Shown here: piece by piece, positions 56,641 to 64,000 of the stretch | How the letters are laid out: every line of letters starts with the position of its first letter | Position numbering within the stretch: the stretch's first letter is position 1 | Assembly: GCF_000715075.1 (NCBI RefSeq) | Contig: NC_134090.1 | Coordinates: forward strand, 48,429,792-48,493,791 | Reading direction: 5' to 3' | Source of the DNA: Nicotiana tabacum | Taxonomy: Eukaryota > Streptophyta > Magnoliopsida > Solanales > Solanaceae | DNA: 64,000 bases | Notes under the pieces: generated by a model | Database searches by the model: none | The model's input: the letters and a program-made list of their open reading frames with translations, nothing else | Told to the model about the DNA's origin: nothing | Program-made: the position numbers and the translations under genes

Positions 56641-58658
56641 TGCAGGTAATATGCGTTTTTTGTGAGTGGAACCTGGTCCCTTTTTAGTAGTTACATTTTC
56701 AGCAACTATTCTGTTTTTCTGAGTGAACTGGACCCTGGTTTGACAATTTTTCATGAAATGTCCATTGTTCTTATAGTGGGTACTCAGCTAGTTTTCGGGT
56801 ACAATCACACATTTGCTAAGTGGGTTGTAAGGGGTTTTCTCCCTTTGCAACCCTATTCCAGCCTGTTTCCACCATTATTAGTCTTCAAGGCAGTGATAGC
56901 TTTGGAGGACCAGGTCCACTTTAGGGACTTTTCAAGATCATTTTTTACCCTTTCCAGTTCAATTTGGAGGTGCTTGTTTTTATCAGTTTCAACACACATC
57001 CTAGTTCTCACAGCTTTCAACTTATTTTCAAGCCTAATATGTTCCTCATTGGCTATCTCTTTTCCTTTTCCAGTATTTCTAGGTTTAGACTTAGTTCTTA
57101 GTCTCTTCATTGTTTCCCTCAGGTCTGCAATTTCTACCAAGAGATTATCTCTTTCTTCCTCAATTTCAGTCACTCTTCTTGCTAGGGCCTCCTTTTCTTC
57201 ACTAAAGTTCTCAATGCTTTCCTTATGGTCAAGAACTATTACCACTAATCATCTCTTTCATGCTCTAAGTTAGCAATCCTTCGGTCAAGACATCTTTTTC
57301 TCTCTTCAACTCACAAATGGCTTCCTTCAGATCCACTACACACGCTACCAGATCATCTCTTATTTTATCAGCTTCCCTTAGTTCTAAGATCAAATCATCC
57401 TTATCCTCTACAAGGTTATGATAGGCATCAATCAATACATTAGTTAAAGACATAAGTTTCTTAGGATTTTAGGATTTCAGATTTCTCTGAACATCCCTGA
57501 AAGTTACCTTTTTTTGTCATTGTCTTCATCATTATCTGATTAGGCCATCAAAGAAAAAGTTGAGTCTTATTCATTTTCCTTGCTTTCAACTGCCATCATG
57601 GAACTATCGCCAGCATCACTTTCATCTTCAGACTCACTAGAGGAATTCCCCCATGCTGCAAGAGCCTGTTTTACCACATTGTCAACAGATCTCTTTCTTT
57701 CGAAGTCCTTGAGAGGAACCAGGTTCCTCTTAGCTACTTTCTCAGGGTTGTACTTAGAGAATTCTTGCTTCAAGAGAGGACAGTCTTTGATGAAGTGTCC
57801 AGGCTTTCCACACTTATGATAGAGATCATAGTTTTTGGTTTGCTAGAGCTGCCCCTTTTTAGCATTTCTCCATTTCTTTTGACCATCTTCTAAAATCTTT
57901 CGGTTAAGTAAGCTATGTCACTGTCTTCCTCACTTGAGTCATTACTATCAGCTTTGAGTACCATGTTCTTTTCTTTCTTTGGTTCTCTTCTTTCACTGTC
58001 TATCTTCCTCTTCATCTCGAAGGTCTTCAGATTTCCAACCAGCTCTTCTATGGTCAGCTCTTGCAAGTCCTTTGATTTAGTAATTACATTCACCTTGCTT
58101 TCCCAAGGGCTAGGCAGAATACTGAGGATTTTCCTCACTAGTTTGTTCCTAGGAATGGTTTCTCCAAGTGTGTATAACTCATTTATGATGGAAGTGAATC
58201 TTGTGTGCATATCTTGAAAAGATTCATTGTCCTTCATCCTGAAGAGTTCATACTCAGTAGTGAGCATATCGATCTTAGATTGTTTTACTTGGGTGGTTCC
58301 CTCATGAGCTGTTTGCAAAGCTTCCTATATCTCCTTAGCAGTGTCACAAGTGGAGATTCTATTGTATTCTTTAGGTCTTATTCTACATACCAGAATCTTC
58401 TTGGCACGAAAATTCTTCTCCACCGCTTTCCTGTCTGCATCGGTGTATTCTTTACTAGTTTTTGGCATTAAGAATGGAAGTTCTTAAAAGTACCTTTGTT
58501 GGAACATAAGGACCGCTATATATAACATCCCATAACTCAGAATTCTCAGCCATGATAAAATCACGCATTCTTGTTTGCCACCACCCATAGTATTGTCCAT
58601 TGAACCTGGGTGGTCTGTATGTAGATTGACCTTCTTAAAAATTTGGTGGAGAAGCCAT
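56641..58658 (-). pseudogene. Copia gag with zinc knuckle and coiled coils (SIRE-like)
   Basis: It begins at MASPPNF (58658), soon hits a stop, then YRPPRFNGQYYGWW and the UBN2-type core (57890-58318) with NKLVRKILSILPSPWESKV and LTIEELVGNLKTFEMK. The zinc knuckle near 57795-57840 reads YHKCGKPGHFIKDC: its first Cys is now Tyr (TGT to TAT). A long coiled-coil region follows (56853-57453: DDLILELREADKIRDDLVAC, KHLQIELERVKNDLEKSL), typical of Sirevirus gag. Several frameshifts. Confidence 0.8.
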
Positions 58659-58697
58659 AAGGATCCTTCCTAGGTGTTAGCCTAATAGGAGAAACCT

Positions 58698-58709
58698 GCT
58701 CTGATACCA
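58698..58709 (-). other. Primer binding site of the copia element, initiator-Met tRNA
   Basis: TGGTATCAGAGC on the minus strand, two bases inside the 5' LTR: an exact match to the complement of plant initiator tRNA-Met. Confidence 0.9.
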
Positions 58710-58711
58710 AC

Positions 58712-59635
58712 TGTTAGTTTGTATGAGTCCACCAAACAGTAGAGTACCTGGTCCTCTATGAGGTTGTACTGAGAATGCTAATAAAATAGTAAGTAAATTA
58801 GACACAGGATTTTTATGTGGAAAAATCCCAACTCAAGGGGACAAAAACCATGACCTACACACGTAGGCTTTCAACTTCACTAACTTTTAAACATCTATTA
58901 CAAGCCACTTTGCAATGACTCCATTACAAAGAATTCAACTCAACTAACTTGTGATACTCTTACCACAAGCCACTTTTTTACTCTCTAGTTACAAAGACTT
59001 TAACTTATGACTAAACCTAGTCACAACATAAACTCGGAGAGTTTACGGATTTTACAAGATGGTTCCTAATCAACGCTTCTGGCTAAGAAATTTAGGAGAT
59101 ACAATAAGAACAATCACAAAGTTACAACTCAACTAAGGACAACAAAATACTAACTTTAGGAACTAGTCCGTAGTAGGGTTTAACTTTGTTTTTCAAGCTC
59201 ATGAGAATTAATTTCACAGTTTTGCAAAAGGCTTGAACGAATGTCACAAGTGTTCAAGTGATGTTTTGATATAAACTCCTTGTTGATACACCTTGATGAC
59301 ATCACTTGAATGATGTAAGCACTTTAGTTGGTCAAAAGATAAATGGCCACTAAAAATAGTGCAGTGCACTGGAAAGAGTGCAGTGTAGGCAGAAATAGTG
59401 CAGGCAGTCACGTTGCTTCCATCTGTGTCCAATTGACTTCGTACTGCTATGAGGGAACCACAATGGTATCATGTCCTTGTTTGGTTCTCTATCTCTTGAA
59501 GCTATAGCGGTTCACATTTAGCTGGAATCCGTTAACTTGTAGTGTAGCCCAAGTGTGACAGGTTCCCTATCTGGTCCTTGACAGTAAGTTTGCTAGATCA
59601 TCAAAACATAAGGCAAAGACATTGAAAACCTATCA
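58712..59635 (-). repeat. 5' LTR of the copia element (924 bp)
   Basis: TGTTAGTTTG to ACCTATCA, followed by the CCTTG target duplication. Confidence 0.92.
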
Positions 59636-59640
59636 CCTTG

Positions 59641-61126
59641 CTAGATGTCCTCCTTCGCTTCCTTTGGCGTTCTGGCAATCGGTGACTCTCTTCCTCATTT
59701 TTCCCTCCAATTCCATCAAACTGTACTCTAGATATTCTAGCCTTCGCTTGATTTAACAACCATCTCCCTCCATTCATTAATTAGTTCCATATCGGTCTTG
59801 TATCACTCCATGTGCTCGGCCTTGGACTCATGAACTCTTTTGCGTAGTTTGTTGTACTTCACTTATGCCTCGGCAACTTCATCTATGACTCTATTTCCTA
59901 GACCAACCCTTGGCTCGAATATTCCTGCTATGTTATCCTCTAACCATGATGGGTAAAAGTACACATGACCAACATGATATTGAACTGGCTCGATGGTATC
60001 CTTTTCCACGATAACTTTCAAATGCCACATATGCTGAGCTTCACAGTTGTATGGGATGTCGTCATCCTGAAAATCTGCCCGGTAGTGACTCATTTTAGCA
60101 ACTCGCAGTATGAATTGCTTCCTGCCTGCCAGTCTCATAACTCTGATGAGAGCATAAGGGTATATGCCCCTCAACCCAATCTGTACCAAGTGTGTAATAT
60201 CCCTAGATCTGATGATGAACTCGTCGGTAGGGAACCATTCGAACATCCATTGAACCTGATCCTCAGTCAAATTGCTGAAAAACTGCACCCATCCTATAGC
60301 ATTTTTGGGTTGAGCAAACTTGTCTGGGATATAAGTCATTCTCTTAGGATGATGGAAAGCTATGTGATCATTTCATGGCCTTCACGGAAGCTCTTGACGG
60401 TATTGACCTTTTTGGAGATGCTCCAACAACCAAACTTGTAACAGTAGATTACAACCTTTGAAGTATTTGTACCTCTTCTGACAGCACTCTAAGGCCCGGT
60501 ATATGTCTGCTATGATCATAGGGACAATGGTATATGTTTGCCCCTCTATTCCATCCATCAAGGTTTTGGTTACCATGGCCAGTCTGGTATGGATTTTGTA
60601 CCCTTGGATCGGGAACACTAACATACCTAAGAAACAGACAATGAACATAAAAACCCTGCGGTGGATCCAACCCAAGGAAGTGATGGAGAATTCGTCATAA
60701 AAAATACAATAATATCTATCGTGATTGTATCATTCATAGAGGAATTCGAAGGGTATATAGGAATTCTTCAGGCACTCCAAGTCATCATTCTTCTTTAATC
60801 CCATCATCTTCAGAAACCCCTAGTAGAGCGATTTCCGGTACCAATAAACCAGGACTATCCCAAGGTAACCCAGCAAATCCCCCTATTTCTTCTAGGAGAG
60901 GGGTCATTTCTATGTTTCCGAAGCGAAACACGGCTCTTTCTTTGTCCCAGAATATTCTGGCAGCTTCGATTAACATGTTGATCGGCTGAAGGTCCAATAA
61001 AGAAGGCAAATTTCCTAAGAACCTTTTCACATGATCCGTATCACTTGATGGAAGATCCTCCCACCAATCTAGCAACAATGGTGGTATGTTACGGACCATG
61101 CCGAACCTGGGGACTTCGTGCCTCAT
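59641..61126 (-). pseudogene. Ogre A ORF1 (DUF7745-like protein), split by the copia element
   Basis: Homolog of the element B ORF1: MRHEVPRFGMVRNIPPLLLD and FGNIEMTPLLEEIGGFAGLP (60785-61126), then after a frameshift YTIVPMIIADIYRALECCQ (60382-60675) and WMFEWFPTDEFIIRSRD, AKMSHYRADFQDDDIPYNC (59863-60339). A degraded coiled coil follows to 59641, where the copia element is inserted; the last residues lie at 28197-28229. Confidence 0.77.
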
Positions 61127-61832
61127 TTTCTGTAAAACAAATATAGTTAGGCCCCTTCCCCCTCCAGATTGAACTATTTATACAACAATGATTAGCATGT
61201 TGGCACTTATTTCTCCAAAATTAATGTACACAATCGTGGTTGCGTCCGTTAGGATTATGGAAAACCTGGTGGACTTTTGGATGAGGCTTGTCTTAAAGTG
61301 TGGACAACATATTAACCTGACTAGGTTTGACCATGATGCATGTACAATTAATCAAAGTAAGGTTTCTATAGAGGTCTAGACTGGTACCCTCAAGTGGACA
61401 ACTTGAGGGGGAAAGGCACGGAATCGTCGACTGCACCGCTGATCGACTAGTTTAAATGCAAATACACCTTTCCAAATTTAAAGGGTAATATATAGGAAGG
61501 GCGCAAACACTCATCAAGAGTTGCTATAGGATTGATTACGCACGAGTGGAATATGATGTTGAGCATGATTTATGCAACAATAAATAGCATGTTGTCACAT
61601 ATTTGTACGTTAAAAATGATAAATGCAGTCTTTAATAATTGAAAGATGTTTAAGAAAGAAAACAAGGAGACAAGTCAATTTCCGCAATAAAAGAAATCAT
61701 AAATGCTTGAAAAATAGGCAATTAAATCCAAATAAAGGGGGAAGGGGAAAGGGTTCACACATATTAGCAGAATAAAACATGCTTAGGACTAATTCACAAA
61801 AAGTAAGTTTGTTATGGTAAGAGCCTAAAATA
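61127..61832 (-). other. Ogre A 5' leader
   Basis: Untranslated, no gene seen. It contains a perfect 9-bp hairpin (CCCTCAAGT / ACTTGAGGG, 61387-61409) that is only partly kept in B. Confidence 0.68.
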
Positions 61833-61850
61833 TCCCCAGCAGAGTCGCCA
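61833..61850 (-). other. Primer binding site of Ogre A, tRNA-Arg type
   Basis: TGGCGACTCTGCTGGGGA on the minus strand, identical to that of element B, three bases from the LTR. Confidence 0.82.
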
Positions 61851-61853
61851 TGC

Positions 61854-64000
61854 TGTCGCGCCCCCTTTTTCCTCGCGGAGTCCGGGTTTCGACATTTTGG
61901 GACAACTCCTTTCCTTTTGGAAATTGGTTATGAGATTTGAAGAGTCGCCACCTAACAGATTAAGGTGTGTTAGGCACCTAAAGCAAATAACTCATGAGCT
62001 AGTTTACATTACAAGAGATTGGGTAAGGGCTCGAAATTATCTTGAGGGGAAGGTGTTAGACACCCCTTGAGGTCCACAGCGGTGGGTCCCGGCCAAACTC
62101 AATTTAAGCGAATTAGTCTTATAAGTAGATAAACAAACAAATATTACTTTTAAAACGAGGAGTAAAAGGGGGTCCTAGGTTTTTTAGCATATAGGATCAC
62201 TTCTGTGCAATACTTGGTAATTGTCCCCAAGTTGGGGTGCTACACATAGCATTAACGCATAGGTCATCACTTCCTTTTACTACCCACCCAATTACCCTTT
62301 TTCAGTTATTACCTAAGCGTTCTAATAACATCCAGTACATACCTTATGCGTGCACTACCCGTCCCTTACCTCTGGCCCTAGAGGTGTTTAGGACCTCTAT
62401 TTAAGGCGGTTCTAGACTCACCTATGTTGTTTAAAAGGAGAAAACTAAGAGACAGACAAAAGTCAAATAGGACTATCACATAAGGAAGAAACTAAGTGGG
62501 CTCGTGTTAACCTCCATAAATAGACAAACAAATGCACGATGTTCAAATAAATAATTTTAGGATCCTATAGGCAGGATATCTAGTGAGCATAAACAGAATA
62601 TACATCAGTTTTATTGAAGCGGGCAGATGAGTACCTATCAGTTTGCCTACTAATTCTGTTAACACTATGAATCTGGGCATATTTCAAACAAGCAATCACA
62701 GTTTTAGACCCAGAATTTTAGTTAACCTACAGGCTTGCCTAAGTGATAGTCGGGCAGAACCCTATAGACATGGCATCTCAGCCGTAAATCAACTACTGAT
62801 TTTTTAATAGGCAGACTTTATCTTTAAATCCTATATGCATGCTTTCTAAATGCAGAAACTGATTTTAAAACCTTATGGGCATGATATCTAAATGCAGAAA
62901 CTGATTTTTGAAATACTATAGGCATGATATCTAAATGTAGGAACTGATTTTGAAATCCTATAAGCATGGTTTCTAAATGCAAAAACTAATTTTTTAGACC
63001 TTATAGGCATTATTTCTATTAATCACAGGTGGGCAGAATTCTTAAGCACATCGCCAGGAAAGTTGGTTAATCAAACGAACAATACCCTATGGACATGGTC
63101 ACTAGTGCACGCTGAGTTGAAAATACATGTAGATCCTATAAGCAGGATTTCTAAGACAAAATATGAAAATTCAGCATAATGAGATAAACCCTATAACATG
63201 GTTTCTAATGCATATAAATGTCATCACAATCACCTATGGGCATGATTTCTACCCGAACCCCAACAAAGATATAAAAATCCCTTCCTAGTTTTTTACTAAG
63301 TAGCCCCATATCTATTTTACAAAGATTGTTATTACAGGCCAATACAAATGAATTACATAATGAAATTACTATACTATAGGGAGCCTTGGCAGGCCTAAAA
63401 TCAACCTGGAAGCCAGGCCTTCAATTAGATCTAGAGTACACCAATAGTCCATATTACACCAAATGGGCTTCTGGTGTGTCAAAATTCCCAAGGGCCTCAG
63501 GGACCCCGGACAATGCTCACACCAGAACTTTTTCAAAGAAATAGTTTTTGTAAACAAGTTTGGAAAAGCCAGCCCCAACGTGTCAGAGTTCGGAGGAGTC
63601 TCATGGACTCCTAGGCAGTGCTCATACTGAAGGGGCAGGACCCTAGATATCTAAGAGTAGGGGTTGAAAATAGTATATAAAAGTATGAGGTAGTTTTAGG
63701 AAAAAACAGTTTGGATTTTTAGAAGTGAATAGAAACAGGTCACAAGATCAAAAACTACAAACAGAACCACATTTAACAGATTGAGTCCAGACATGAATTC
63801 AAGTAGTTACAATCACTAGGAACACTAGAATCATATACAAAAAAGAGTCACAATGAAGTCAAACAAGGCTTCACATGGTTGGAATTAACTTAGTCCATTA
63901 ACTATTACTAGGTGAGCATATAGATATGTATTAAATAGAAAAACGTGCTGAAATCAAAATGACTAATCAAACTACCATACAGAACAGGGTGGGGCAATGG
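61854..64000 (-). repeat. 5' LTR of Ogre A, partial (runs past the window end)
   Basis: It starts TGTCGCGCCC and aligns with 9516-9728 and then 14191 to about 16260 of the 3' LTR. It shows the uninterrupted sequence at the solo-LTR target (ACACCCCTT near 62058). It contains a shortened CCTATAGG repeat array (62755-63030) and the stem-loop at 63469-63527. Its TATA box lies beyond 64000. Confidence 0.92.

Larger units (their letters stand above)
28235..59635 (-). mobile_element. SIRE-like Ty1/copia retrotransposon, interrupted by Ogre B
   Basis: LTRs at 28235-29157 and 58712-59635, both TG...CA, flanked by CCTTG (28230-28234 and 59636-59640). On the minus strand: PBS, gag with zinc knuckle and long coiled coil, protease, integrase, RT, RNase H (the copia order), then an extra ORF and a PPT. 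Without Ogre B it is about 10.3 kb. The extra 3' ORF and coiled-coil gag fit Sireviruses. The two LTRs differ by about a dozen substitutions in their first 190 bases, and every ORF is damaged, so it is an old insertion. Confidence 0.92.
9516..64000 (-). mobile_element. Ogre/Tat-type Ty3/gypsy element A (interrupted, 5' end beyond window)
   Basis: On the minus strand: partial 5' LTR (61854-64000), tRNA-Arg-type PBS, leader, ORF1, gag, protease, RT, RNase H, second RNase H, integrase, 3' UTR, PPT and 3' LTR (9516-18497). Without its insertions the 3' LTR is 4520 bp and the interior about 11.95 kb, so the intact element was about 21 kb, matching element B (21.1 kb). ORF1 before gag, the tRNA-Arg PBS, dual RNase H and 3' UTR tandem repeats define the Ogre/Tat lineage. 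It is interrupted by a copia element in ORF1 and a solo LTR in the 3' LTR, and has multiple stops and frameshifts. Confidence 0.9.

Noticed and set aside
56662..57273. 203-codon plus-strand open frame
   Set aside because: Antisense to the coiled-coil region of copia gag; hydrophobic composition is the mirror of Lys/Glu-rich coding.

Overview
This window is plant nuclear heterochromatin made almost entirely of LTR retrotransposons nested inside one another. The element families (tRNA-Arg-primed Ogre/Tat gypsy elements with a DUF7745-like ORF1, a SIRE-like copia with an extra 3' ORF, a Tekay/Del-like chromovirus) and the low GC point to Solanaceae, probably Nicotiana (inference). I see no host gene, tRNA, rRNA or CRISPR array.

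Layout, left to right. (1) 1-6533: part of a decayed Tekay/Del-type Ty3/gypsy element on the minus strand (RNase H, RT, protease, gag, PBS, 2.8-kb LTR). (2) 6534-9515: remains of an older minus-strand element ('element C') with an LTR fragment, a polypurine tract and a truncated 'putative plant transposon protein' ORF. (3) 9516 to beyond 64000: Ogre-type element A, minus strand. Its 3' LTR (9516-18497) is split by a solo LTR in the opposite orientation (9729-14185, TSD CACCC). Its 3' UTR, pol and gag occupy 18498-28229, and its ORF1, leader, PBS and the start of its 5' LTR occupy 59641-64000. (4) 28235-59635: a SIRE-like copia element (LTRs of 923 and 924 bp, TSD CCTTG) inserted in ORF1 of A. 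(5) 30146-51260: Ogre element B (21,115 bp, LTRs of 4641 and 4660 bp, TSD GCAGG) inserted in the extra 3' ORF of the copia element.

The insertion order follows directly: element C, then Ogre A, then copia, then Ogre B. The solo LTR also postdates A. Both Ogres share one plan: 5' LTR, tRNA-Arg PBS, leader, ORF1, gag, protease with a G-patch-like tail, a possible intron, RT, a first RNase H, an archaeal-type second RNase H, integrase, a long 3' UTR with tandem repeats and hairpins, PPT, 3' LTR. All coding regions carry stops or frameshifts, many of them C-to-T or G-to-A changes as expected from decay of methylated DNA. Element B is the best preserved.

The most interesting material is non-coding. 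The Ogre 3' UTR repeats (29-bp monomers in B, an 86-bp three-monomer higher-order unit in A) carry a 5-bp stem whose two arms change together. Three AGAATTTTGAGG hairpins are kept in both 3' UTRs. A pair of stem-loops in the transcribed part of the LTR has arms that covary between LTR lineages. The solo LTR creates a stem of about 4.2 kb that could give long double-stranded RNA.
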